Notes under the pieces: generated by a model
Told to the model about the DNA's origin: nothing
Database searches by the model: none
Seen by the model: only the letters and a program-made list of their open reading frames with translations
Position numbers and translations under genes: made by a program
Shown here: one piece after another, positions 1 through 6,097 of the stretch
How positions within the stretch are numbered: position 1 is the stretch's first letter
Layout: each line of letters opens with the position of its first letter
Source of the DNA: Ruminiclostridium sp.
GTDB taxonomy: Bacteria > Bacillota > Clostridia > Oscillospirales > Oscillospiraceae
Length of the DNA stretch: 8,642 nucleotides
Assembly (NCBI GenBank): GCA_021442645.1
Contig: JABUSR010000199.1
Location: 1-8,642 of the forward strand
Direction of reading: 5' to 3'

Positions 1-101
1 CGGTTGATGCTTCAAAAGGCGTCTCATACGAAATCGACGCCTCTGCGGAGGCGATTAAAGCAAGCCAATTCTTGTCTTGTTTTAATTGGATTTCAGTATA
101 A
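1..101 (+). CDS. Possible 3' end of an unidentified upstream gene (partial)
   Basis: Reading frame 3 is open from the left edge of the window to a TAA at 99-101 and encodes about 32 residues ending in FNWISV. Frame 1 is also open, ending in a TGA at 118-120, but its product is rich in Arg, Lys and Ser and looks less like a protein. A bidirectional terminator begins about 20 bases after the frame-3 stop, which fits the end of a plus-strand transcription unit. I do not recognise the family, and the fragment is too short for a functional call. It could equally be non-coding sequence. Base composition here is more AT-rich than in the genes to the right. Confidence 0.3.
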   Translation, partial: VDASKGVSYEIDASAEAIKASQFLSCFNWISV

Positions 102-121
102 GACCGTATCTATTCCCTGAA

Positions 122-153
122 AAAACAGGAGGTATAGTTGCCTCCTGTTTTTC
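122..153. terminator. Bidirectional intrinsic terminator upstream of lexA
   Basis: A perfect stem pairs CAGGAGG (127-133) with CCTCCTG (142-148) around an 8-base loop. It is extended by an A run (122-126) pairing with a T run (149-153). It has the stem plus U-tract layout of a Rho-independent terminator in both directions. It separates whatever lies to the left from the lexA promoter. Confidence 0.85.
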
Positions 154-197
154 TTGTCCCCGGGGTTCCTTTTTCGGGTCTTCTTCCGGCAAATTTT

Positions 198-211
198 AGA
201 ACATGCGTTTG
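198..211 (+). promoter_or_regulatory. LexA (SOS) operator of lexA
   Basis: The bases AGAACATGCGTTTG fit the Gram-positive LexA box CGAAC-RNRY-GTTYG with a single mismatch at the first base, and fit the clostridial form GAAC-N4-GTTT exactly (199-210). The box overlaps the -35 hexamer of the lexA promoter, so bound LexA would block RNA polymerase. This supports negative autoregulation with induction by DNA damage. Confidence 0.85.
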
Positions 212-237
212 ACTTTTAGGCCTGTACATGGTACAAT
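209..237 (+). promoter_or_regulatory. Sigma-A type promoter of lexA
   Basis: The -35 hexamer TTGACT (209-214) and the -10 hexamer TACAAT (232-237) are separated by exactly 17 bases, and each differs from consensus by one base. Transcription would start near 244, leaving a short leader of roughly 25-30 bases before the lexA ATG, with the Shine-Dalgarno GGGAGGT at 257-263. Confidence 0.85.
223..235 (+). other. Short dyad inside the lexA promoter spacer
   Basis: TGTAC (223-227) and GTACA (231-235) form an inverted repeat with a 3-base spacer, lying between the -35 and -10 elements and running into the -10. The position suits an operator. The spacing and core do not match the LexA box (GAAC-N4-GTTC), so if functional it would be a degenerate second site or a site for another dimeric regulator. 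It may be chance. Confidence 0.3.
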
Positions 238-270
238 ACAGCCACCCACAAGATATGGGAGGTCATCGCC

Positions 271-864
271 ATGGCAAACCTCACCCCAAAACAACAGAAA
301 ATCTATGACTTCATCCGGGAATTTTCCCGGGAGTACGGCTATCCCCCCACCGTGCGTGAGATCGGCGACAACTTGGGGCTAAAATCTCCCTCTACCGTGA
401 AATTCCACCTGGACAATCTCCGGGCTGCAGGGGTTCTCCAGTGGGATGGCGGCAAAACGCGCTCCATCACCCTCATCGAGGAGCCTCGCCGCCCTCGGAA
501 CATGGTCCCCCTGGTGGGCAATGTGGCCGCCGGCGCCCCCATTCTGGCTGAGGAGTGTATCGAAGACTACATCCCCTTCCAGACCGGGCCCACCCCAGAG
601 GACTTCTTCGCCCTGAAGGTCCGGGGAGAGTCTATGCTCTATGCGGGGATCCTCCCGGAGGATCTGGTCGTGGTCCACAGGCAGGCCGATGCCCGGAACG
701 GCGAGATTGTGGTGGCCCTCTTTGAGGACGAGGCCACGGTAAAGACCCTATCCCGCAAGAACGGGGAGGTATGGCTTATGCCGGAAAATCCCGACTACGA
801 GCCCATAGACGGCACCCGCGCCCAGATTATCGGCAAAGTGGTGGGCCTCATTCGAAATTATTGA
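271..864 (+). CDS. lexA: LexA SOS-response repressor and autoprotease
   Basis: LexA represses DNA-repair genes and inactivates itself by RecA-stimulated self-cleavage when single-stranded DNA accumulates. The 197-residue product has the usual family length. Residues 1-70 form the winged helix-turn-helix DNA-binding domain, with the Firmicute-type segment YPPTVREIGDNLGL followed by the recognition helix SPSTVKFHLDNL. The cleavage site is the Ala87-Gly88 bond in VAAGAP. The S24-type peptidase domain carries nucleophile Ser121 (in GESM) and general base Lys158 (in ATVKTL). The ATG is preceded by GGGAGGT at a 7-base spacing, which fixes the start. The gene is transcribed alone, from a promoter overlapped by its own operator, and ends at a terminator shared with the convergent rluD. 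All catalytic residues are intact. Identification is secure. Confidence 0.97.
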   Translation: MANLTPKQQKIYDFIREFSREYGYPPTVREIGDNLGLKSPSTVKFHLDNLRAAGVLQWDGGKTRSITLIEEPRRPRNMVPLVGNVAAGAPILAEECIEDYIPFQTGPTPEDFFALKVRGESMLYAGILPEDLVVVHRQADARNGEIVVALFEDEATVKTLSRKNGEVWLMPENPDYEPIDGTRAQIIGKVVGLIRNY

Positions 865-881
865 AATTTTTCATATCGTGC

Positions 882-914
882 AAAACGACCTCCTTATGAC
901 AGGAGGTCGTTTTT
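882..914. terminator. Bidirectional terminator between convergent lexA and rluD
   Basis: A perfect 9-bp stem pairs CGACCTCCT (886-894) with AGGAGGTCG (901-909) around the loop TATGAC. It is flanked by AAAA (882-885) on one side and TTTTTT (910-915) on the other. It ends lexA transcription rightward and the ileS-lspA-rluD unit leftward. The rluD TAA stop (916-914) shares bases with the T tract. Confidence 0.9.
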
Positions 915-1828
915 TACTGCAGTTTTTTACAGCGTTCCAGAGTTGCTGTAAAGTAGTCGGGCAGGGGGGCCTCCAGCAGGAGCCGCTCTCCCGTCCGGGG
1001 ATGGACGAAAGACAGCCGCCGGGCATGAAGACACTGGCCCACCAGCTCCGGAAATCCCTTTCGCACCCCACTGTACACCGGGTCTCCCAGCACCGGGTGC
1101 CCCTGGGCAGCCAGGTGGACGCGAATCTGGTGGGTGCGGCCGGTCTCCAGCCGGCACCGGATGTGGGTATAACCTGCATAGCGGTCCAGCACCTGCCAAT
1201 GGGTCACAGCAGAACGGCCGTTGTAGTGGTTGATGGCCATCTTCTTCCGGTCGGTGTTGTGCCGGGCAATGGGCAGGTCGATGGTGCCCGCATCCTCCCT
1301 GAGGCCGCCGATAATGACCGCCTCATACTCCCGGTAAAGGGAGTGGTCCTGGAGCTGCTCGGCCAGGGCCAGGTGAGCGCTGTCGTTCTTTGCGGCGATG
1401 ATGAGGCCACTGGTATCCCGGTCGATGCGGTGGACGATACCGGGGCGCAGTTCCCCATTGATGCCAGAGAGACTTGCGCCGCAGTGGTGCAGCAGAGCGT
1501 TGACCAGGGTGCTGTCGGGATGGCCGGGTGCCGGGTGGACCACCATGCCCACGGGCTTATTCACCACAATGACATCGCCATCCTCGTAGACCACATCCAA
1601 AGGGATGTCCTGGGGCAGAATCTCCACCTCTGTGGGATCGGGAATCAGCGCGGCAATCTCCTCGCCCGCCTTCAGCCGATCGTTCTTTTTCAAGGGCTTT
1701 CCTCCCCGGAGGACATGTCCCCCCTCCAGCAGCTTCTGGGCCGCCGACCGGGTCAGATTATTCAGAGACTGAGACAGAAACTGGTCGGCCCGCTGACCGT
1801 CGGTCTCCGCCGTGAGCGTCACGATCAT
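914..1828 (-). CDS. rluD: RluA/RluD-family 23S rRNA pseudouridine synthase
   Basis: This enzyme isomerises specific uridines to pseudouridine in large-subunit rRNA; E. coli RluD acts on helix 69. The 304-residue product has an N-terminal S4 RNA-binding domain (about residues 12-62, RADQFLSQSLNNLTRSAAQK onward) followed by the catalytic domain. The family signature is GIVHRIDRDTSGL (residues 130-142), with Asp136 as the catalytic aspartate. The conserved RTHQIRVHLA (231-240) and GHPVLGDPVYSG follow. The ATG overlaps the lspA stop as ATGA, and a strong AAGGAGGA lies 9 bases upstream, so the start is firm and translation is probably coupled to lspA. The position after lspA is that of Bacillus ylyB. 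Family membership is certain; the exact target uridines are inferred, and RluA-, RluC- or RluB-like specificity cannot be excluded. Confidence 0.93.
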   Translation of the reverse strand: MIVTLTAETDGQRADQFLSQSLNNLTRSAAQKLLEGGHVLRGGKPLKKNDRLKAGEEIAALIPDPTEVEILPQDIPLDVVYEDGDVIVVNKPVGMVVHPAPGHPDSTLVNALLHHCGASLSGINGELRPGIVHRIDRDTSGLIIAAKNDSAHLALAEQLQDHSLYREYEAVIIGGLREDAGTIDLPIARHNTDRKKMAINHYNGRSAVTHWQVLDRYAGYTHIRCRLETGRTHQIRVHLAAQGHPVLGDPVYSGVRKGFPELVGQCLHARRLSFVHPRTGERLLLEAPLPDYFTATLERCKKLQ

Positions 1829-2304
1829 GGGGCCGTCTCCTCCTTCTTACCGGGCTCCTCCCGCATGAAGAAAATCACATGGACGCACAGAAGGATGCCG
1901 CCCACCACCAGGGCAATGTCCGCCACATTGAATACGGGGAAGTTCATAAAGGCGGTGGAGAACATATCGGTGACATAGCCCTGCAGCAGCCGGTCGACGA
2001 AGTTCCCCACGGCACCCCCCAGCATCAGGCCCAGGGCCAACCGGCCGGACCAGTGGGGGAGAGGCGCCTTGACCAGAATCACCGCCATGGCCAGAGACGC
2101 CAGAGCCGAGATCAGAGTAAGCAGCCAGGTGTGCTCGGCCAGAGAGGAAAACGCCGCTCCGGTGTTCTTCACAAAGGTCAGGTCCAAAAGCCCCGGCAGG
2201 AAACTCACCACCTGCCCCAGGTCGATGTTTGACCGGACCAGGTATTTTACCGCCTGATCCGCCGCCACAATGACGGCGGCCAGAATAAAGTACGGAATTG
2301 GCAC
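1825..2304 (-). CDS. lspA: Lipoprotein signal peptidase (signal peptidase II), GTG start
   Basis: LspA is an integral-membrane aspartyl protease that removes the signal peptide from diacylglyceryl-modified prolipoproteins just before the lipidated cysteine. From the GTG at 2304-2302 the product is 159 residues, the usual length, starting MPIPYFILAAVIVAADQ. All family boxes are present: ADQAVKYLV near the N-terminus, FVKNTGAAFS (45-53), GGAVGNFVDRLLQGYVTD (96-113) and FNVADIALVVGG (125-136). The catalytic aspartates are Asp113 and Asp129, with supporting Asn101 and Arg105. Four hydrophobic membrane segments are visible. The frame stays open upstream to an ATG at 2475, but that extension lies over the ileS 3' end and lacks family sequence, so I reject it. 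The Shine-Dalgarno is weak (AAAGGA, 13 bases from GTG). The gene overlaps rluD by 4 bases. Confidence 0.93.
   Translation of the reverse strand: MPIPYFILAAVIVAADQAVKYLVRSNIDLGQVVSFLPGLLDLTFVKNTGAAFSSLAEHTWLLTLISALASLAMAVILVKAPLPHWSGRLALGLMLGGAVGNFVDRLLQGYVTDMFSTAFMNFPVFNVADIALVVGGILLCVHVIFFMREEPGKKEETAP
1838..1845 (-). promoter_or_regulatory. Strong Shine-Dalgarno of rluD within the lspA 3' end
   Basis: On the minus strand AAGGAGGA lies 9 bases before the rluD ATG and inside the last lspA codons. Together with the ATGA stop-start overlap it indicates efficient, probably coupled re-initiation after lspA. It also decides the rluD start. Confidence 0.75.
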
Positions 2305-2334
2305 AGGTCTCGCACCATCCTTTCTGCGTAAAAT

Positions 2335-2360
2335 CGCGGCCGACCATGGGGTCGGCCGCG
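2335..2360 (-). terminator. Terminator-like hairpin between ileS and lspA
   Basis: On the minus strand an 11-bp perfect GC-rich stem (CGCGGCCGACC paired with GGTCGGCCGCG) with a 4-base loop follows the ileS stop by about 27 bases. It is followed by only a short ATTTTA run, so termination is probably partial. It could set the ratio of ileS to lspA-rluD transcripts or protect the ileS 3' end. No separate promoter for lspA is visible in the remaining 30 bases. Confidence 0.6.
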
Positions 2361-2387
2361 GTTTGGTCTGAATAATAGGCTTTGCTC

Positions 2388-5144
2388 TTACACCAGGGCC
2401 CGGATGACCTTGCCGCAACGGGGGCACAGGCCCTCGGCGCTGACGGTAGGCAGGACCTTCCAGCAGCGCTGGCACTTTTCTCCTTCGGCGGGGGCCACCT
2501 CAGCGGCAATCTCGCCGCCCACGGTAACGGTAACCTGAGAGATAATCAGCAGATCTGCCAAGGCATCGCCGTTCAGCTCTGCCAAGAAGGCGTCCTCAGC
2601 GGGCACGGTAAGGGCTACCTTGGCCTCCAGGCTCTTGCCAATCTGCTTGGCGGTGCGGGCTGCCTCCAGGGCGCCGTTGACCACGTCGCGGACTTCGATA
2701 ATCTTGTTCCACTTGGCCATAGCATCCTCATCCAGGGCGTAGTCGGCAAAGACCTGGTTCATGTCGTTGAAAAGGACATTGCGTGCGTCCACCCCATCTG
2801 CGTGAGGCATAGCCAGCCAAATTTCGTCGCAGGTAAAACACAGGATGGGGGCCATGATTTTGGCCATGGTGTCCAGAATCAGGTAGAGAGCAGTCTGTGC
2901 GGAGCGGCGGAGCCGGTCGTCCTTCCCCTCGCAGTACAGGCGGTCCTTGATAATATCCAGGTAGAAGTTGGACATTTCCACCACGCAGAAGTCGTTGACA
3001 GCGTGGGTAATAACACTGAACTCATAGTCGTCATAGGCCTGGAAGCACCGGGCGATGAGGGCGTTCAGGCGGGTGATGGCCCAGCGGTCCAGCTCCTCCA
3101 TCTCGGCGGGAGCTACCAGGTCGTTGGCGTTGAAGCCGTCCAGGTTGCCCAAGCAGTAGCGGGCAGTATTGCGGAACTTCAGGTAGTTCTGGGAAAGCTG
3201 CTTGAAAATCTTATCGGAGCAGCGGACGTCGGCGTGATAGTCTGCGGAGGCAGCCCACAGGCGGAGCAGGTCAGCGCCGTACTTGTTCATAATTTCGTAG
3301 GGATCCATGCCGTTGCCCAGAGACTTGTGCATGGCCTTGCCCTCGCCGTCCACAGTCCAGCCATGGGTCAAGCACTGCTTGAAGGGAGCCTTTGCCTCCC
3401 CGGTGGAGCCCACGGCGGTGAGCAGGGCTGCCTGGAACCAGCCGCGATACTGGTCCAGACCCTCCATGTACACGTCAGCAGGCCAGAAGCCCTGGTCCCG
3501 CTTCATAGCGGCCAGATGGGAGGAACCAGAGTCGAACCAGCCGTCCAGGGTATCCTCCTCCCGCTCGAAGCCTTCGCTCTTGCCGCAATGGGGGCAGGTA
3601 AAGTCGGCGGGCAGGATTTCGGCGGCCGTCTTGGAGAACCAGGCGTTGGAGCCCTCGGCAGCGAACAGGTCAGAGATGATCTGGATGGTCTGGTCTGTGA
3701 CGATGGGCTTGCCGCAGTCCTTGCAGTAGAAGACGGGGATGGGCAGACCCCAACGGCGCTGACGGGAGATGCACCAGTCGTTGCGCTCGCGGATCATGGC
3801 CTTCATGCGGTCCAGGCCCCAGGCGGGGAGCCAGCGGACCTCTTCACAGGCGTCGCAGGCATCGTCCTTAAAGGACTCCACCGAACAGAACCACTGAGGC
3901 GTAGCGCGGAAGATAATGGGCTTCTTGCAGCGCCAGCAGTGGGGATAGGAGTGGGTGATCTCTTCGGAGGCGAAGAGGACACCGGAGGCCTTCATGTCCT
4001 CCAGGATGATGGGGTTGGAGGCCTCTGTCTTCAGGCCGGCATACTTGCCGGCGTAGTCGGTGTGACGGCCCTGGTCGTCCACGGGCACCACCATATCCAT
4101 GCCATAGCGCTTACAGGTCTGGTAGTCGTCTGCGCCGAAGCCGGGAGCGGTGTGGACACAGCCGGTACCGGAGTCCATGGTGACATAGTCGGCCAGCACC
4201 AGACGGGAAGTCTTGGGAAGGAAGGGATGATCGGCCAGCATATTCTCAAAGAAGGAGCCGGGGTGGGACTCCAGAATCTCATAGGTCTCAAACCCACCGA
4301 TCTTCATGACCTTTTCGGTGAGGGCACGGGCCATCACATAGGTCTCTCCGTTTTCGGCCTTCACCAGAACGTATTCCTCATCGGGGTGGAGGGCAATAGC
4401 CAAGTTGCCGGGCAGGGTCCAAATGGTGGTGGTCCAGATAACAAAGAAGAGCTTGCTCTTGTCATACTGGCCCAGCTTGCCTTGGTCATCGTTCATTTGG
4501 AACTTGACGAACGCGGTGGTACAGGGATCTTCCTGATACTCAATCTCGGCCTCGGCCAGAGCGGTCTCGTCGTGGGGGCACCAGTACACGGGCTTCAGCC
4601 CCTTGTAGATGTAGCCCTTCTTGTACATCTCGCCGAAGACCTTCACCTCCTCGGCCTCGAAGCCGGGATTCATGGTCAGGTAGGGGTGTTCCCAGTCGCC
4701 GATGACACCCATCCGCTGGAATCCCTCACTCTGGACATCCACATAGTGCTGAGCAAATTCGTGGCAGGCGGAGCGGAACTCAGGCACAGGCATCTGCTTG
4801 TGGTTGAGCTTGTTCTGCTTGATGATGGCAGACTCAATGGGCATGCCATGGTTGTCCCATCCAGGGATATAGGGGGTGTAGTACCCACGCATGGCATAGG
4901 AGCGCACGATGATATCCTTAATAGACTTGTTCAGGGCGTGCCCCATGTGCAGAGCGCCGTTGGAGAAGGGCGGGCCATCGTGGAGAGAGAATCGGGGCTT
5001 ATCCTTATTCTTTCTCAACAGTTCGCCGTAAATGTCAATCTTCTTCCAGTTTGCCAGCATCTCCGGCTCCCGCTTGGGCAGGCCAGCCCGCATGGGGAAG
5101 TCAGTTTTTGGCAGATTAATGGTTGCGTTGTAATCCTGAGCCAT
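2388..5144 (-). CDS. ileS: Isoleucyl-tRNA synthetase
   Basis: This class I synthetase charges tRNA-Ile in the cytoplasm and hydrolyses mischarged Val-tRNA. From the ATG at 5144 it is 918 residues, normal for bacterial IleRS. The HIGH motif appears as HMGH (66-69), followed by PGWDNHGMPIE (94-104). The editing domain (about 185-390) carries TTTIWTLPGNLAIA and DSGTGCVHTAPGFG. Next come WCISRQRRWG, WFDSGSSH and a variant KMSKS loop, KAMHKS (603-608). The C-terminal zinc-binding CQRC/CPRC cysteines are at 891, 894, 907 and 910. A second CKDC/CPHC pair sits near 472-519. An in-frame ATG at 5156 adds four residues, but GAGAGGA abuts it directly. The same site is 12 bases from the 5144 ATG, whose MAQDYNATINLPKTDFPMR start matches the family better. 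It follows divIVA, as in many Firmicutes. Confidence 0.96.
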   Translation of the reverse strand: MAQDYNATINLPKTDFPMRAGLPKREPEMLANWKKIDIYGELLRKNKDKPRFSLHDGPPFSNGALHMGHALNKSIKDIIVRSYAMRGYYTPYIPGWDNHGMPIESAIIKQNKLNHKQMPVPEFRSACHEFAQHYVDVQSEGFQRMGVIGDWEHPYLTMNPGFEAEEVKVFGEMYKKGYIYKGLKPVYWCPHDETALAEAEIEYQEDPCTTAFVKFQMNDDQGKLGQYDKSKLFFVIWTTTIWTLPGNLAIALHPDEEYVLVKAENGETYVMARALTEKVMKIGGFETYEILESHPGSFFENMLADHPFLPKTSRLVLADYVTMDSGTGCVHTAPGFGADDYQTCKRYGMDMVVPVDDQGRHTDYAGKYAGLKTEASNPIILEDMKASGVLFASEEITHSYPHCWRCKKPIIFRATPQWFCSVESFKDDACDACEEVRWLPAWGLDRMKAMIRERNDWCISRQRRWGLPIPVFYCKDCGKPIVTDQTIQIISDLFAAEGSNAWFSKTAAEILPADFTCPHCGKSEGFEREEDTLDGWFDSGSSHLAAMKRDQGFWPADVYMEGLDQYRGWFQAALLTAVGSTGEAKAPFKQCLTHGWTVDGEGKAMHKSLGNGMDPYEIMNKYGADLLRLWAASADYHADVRCSDKIFKQLSQNYLKFRNTARYCLGNLDGFNANDLVAPAEMEELDRWAITRLNALIARCFQAYDDYEFSVITHAVNDFCVVEMSNFYLDIIKDRLYCEGKDDRLRRSAQTALYLILDTMAKIMAPILCFTCDEIWLAMPHADGVDARNVLFNDMNQVFADYALDEDAMAKWNKIIEVRDVVNGALEAARTAKQIGKSLEAKVALTVPAEDAFLAELNGDALADLLIISQVTVTVGGEIAAEVAPAEGEKCQRCWKVLPTVSAEGLCPRCGKVIRALV

Positions 5145-5156
5145 AGTATTTTTCAT

Positions 5157-5163
5157 TCCTCTC
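5157..5163 (-). promoter_or_regulatory. Awkwardly spaced Shine-Dalgarno of ileS
   Basis: On the minus strand GAGAGGA touches the upstream ATG (5156-5154) with no spacer and lies 12 bases from the second in-frame ATG (5144-5142). Neither spacing is ideal, but the second is workable, so it favours the downstream start. A weaker AAGGA (5177-5173) is 16 bases from the first ATG. Confidence 0.5.
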
Positions 5164-5260
5164 TGTTGCTTATCCTTCTGGGTGCGCCCCGGTAGGGCGT
5201 CTCTTTTTCTATATTGAGGCAGGAGACTGTTGATGGGAGTACGCTCCCTTTCTTTCTCAG
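5157..5260 (-). other. Structured ileS leader without a recognisable T-box
   Basis: The leader lies between the divIVA terminator and ileS. On the minus strand it can form GGGAG-CGTA-CTCCC (5248-5235), a longer-range pairing of GTCTC (5227-5223) with GAGAC (5203-5199), and a small CGCCC/GGGCG hairpin near 5200-5185. I see no T-box sequence (AGGGTGGNACC), no AG-bulge Stem I and no room for the usual 200-300 base leader. A TATAGA about 55 bases before the start could be a -10, but no matching -35 is present at 16-18 bases, so the ileS promoter is unresolved. Confidence 0.35.
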
Positions 5261-5299
5261 AAAAAGGAGGGAACCTGCCCGGGAAGCCGGCCAGGTTCC
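5261..5299 (-). terminator. Strong intrinsic terminator after divIVA
   Basis: On the minus strand an 8-bp stem GGAACCTG/CAGGTTCC (5299-5292 with 5277-5270) continues, after one mismatch, into a 4-bp CCGG-type inner stem with a 4-base loop. It is followed by CTCC and then TTTTT (5265-5261). It begins about 38 bases after the divIVA stop and should end the HlyD-like/yggS/sepF/divIVA transcript, separating it from ileS. Confidence 0.85.
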
Positions 5300-5336
5300 G
5301 TTCTCAGCGCACGGTCTCGCTTGTCTGTCTGGTTGG

Positions 5337-6041
5337 TTACTCGGTCTCCATATCATCACCGAAAGCCCGGGTATCTCCCAAGCTGGTGGCAGCGTCCTGG
5401 CCAGGGGTATCAAAAATCTTGGCCATGGAGGCCTCAATGTCCTGGGCTACTTCCTCCTCCTGCTCCGGGGTAACCGTCACTTCGGGGATAACGGACGCAG
5501 GAGCGGGCTCCTCTTCTTGGACAGCTACCTGCCCGGCAGTGAGCTCAGACAGGTTGCCGATGTACTGCAGCTCAGCGGTGTAGAGTTCCTTGAGCTTGCT
5601 GATATAAGCCGTGGTGGAGGCCCGGGCTGCAGCCAGCCGGGTTTCCTCATTGGCCAGGGCGGTCTGGGCAGCCTGAATCTGTGCCTGAATGGCGGCCTCT
5701 TCCAAGGCCAACTCTGCCTGAATCTCTTCGCTCCGGCGTCTGGCCTCTTCCTCGGCCTCCTCAATGGCAACCTGCTTCTGGGTCTCTCCCTCCCGAATCA
5801 TTTCTTCGGCCATCTTCTGGGCAGAGTGCAGGGCACGGCGCATGGCGTCCTCAGTAGACCGATATTCTTCCACCTTGTCCACCAGGACTTTCATTTTATT
5901 CTTCAGGGAGGTATTCTCCTGATAAAGCGTACGGTAGTCTTCGATGAGGCTTTCAAGGAAGGTGTCTACCTGCAGCATGTTATAGCCGCCGAAGGATGCT
6001 TTCGGAAACACATGGGCTTCCGCTTCCTGAGGTGTCAACAT
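5337..6041 (-). CDS. divIVA: DivIVA-family polar/septal coiled-coil protein
   Basis: DivIVA proteins bind negatively curved membrane at septa and poles and recruit division or growth factors. The 234-residue product has the N-terminal DivIVA domain (about 1-60) with the signature FGGYNMLQVDTFLESLIEDY (17-36). A long coiled coil rich in Glu, Ala, Gln and Lys follows (about 38-165), then an acidic, Pro- and Val-containing tail (about 170-234). In Bacillus DivIVA the membrane contact is Phe17-Arg18. Here Phe17 is kept but residue 18 is Gly. The start is supported by AGGAG 8-9 bases upstream. It is probably co-transcribed with sepF (66-base gap) and followed by a strong terminator. It is longer than the Bacillus protein, with the extra length in the coil and tail. 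Family assignment is firm; whether it acts in division, polar growth or sporulation is inferred. Confidence 0.92.
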   Translation of the reverse strand: MLTPQEAEAHVFPKASFGGYNMLQVDTFLESLIEDYRTLYQENTSLKNKMKVLVDKVEEYRSTEDAMRRALHSAQKMAEEMIREGETQKQVAIEEAEEEARRRSEEIQAELALEEAAIQAQIQAAQTALANEETRLAAARASTTAYISKLKELYTAELQYIGNLSELTAGQVAVQEEEPAPASVIPEVTVTPEQEEEVAQDIEASMAKIFDTPGQDAATSLGDTRAFGDDMETE

Positions 6042-6078
6042 ACTCGATCACTCCTATCCCAGTCATTTCTATTTCGCA

Positions 6079-6097
6079 GGGGCAAGGGTCTCGCCCC
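6079..6097 (-). other. Hairpin between sepF and divIVA
   Basis: On the minus strand GGGGCGAG pairs with CTTGCCCC (one G-T wobble) around a 3-base loop, 10 bases after the sepF stop. No T run follows, so it is not a standard terminator. It may act in mRNA processing or stability, or as an attenuating structure between sepF and divIVA. Confidence 0.45.

Noticed and set aside
158..166. CCCCGGGG palindrome upstream of lexA
   Set aside because: It is short, of low complexity and outside the promoter elements, with no partner site or known operator match.
878..1978. Plus-strand open frame of 366 codons opposite rluD and lspA
   Set aside because: It starts inside the bidirectional terminator, crosses two real genes and has no domain signature.
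1847..2509. Alternative minus-strand frame of 220 codons over lspA
   Set aside because: It overlaps the real LspA in another frame, has glycine/proline/arginine-rich low-complexity sequence and no membrane segments.
2382..5195. Plus-strand open frame of 937 codons opposite ileS
   Set aside because: It is a mirror of the GC-rich ileS codons. The product is low-complexity, rich in Gly, Val, Leu and His, and has no recognisable domain, while the minus strand encodes a complete IleRS.
5254..5307. Direct repeat TTCTCAG on both sides of the divIVA terminator
   Set aside because: A 7-base repeat is expected by chance at this scale, and nothing mobile lies between the copies.
5157..5336. T-box riboswitch upstream of ileS
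   Set aside because: The GGAACC element near the terminator is part of its stem, not a TGGNACC T-box. There is no Stem I with an Ile specifier, and the space is too short.
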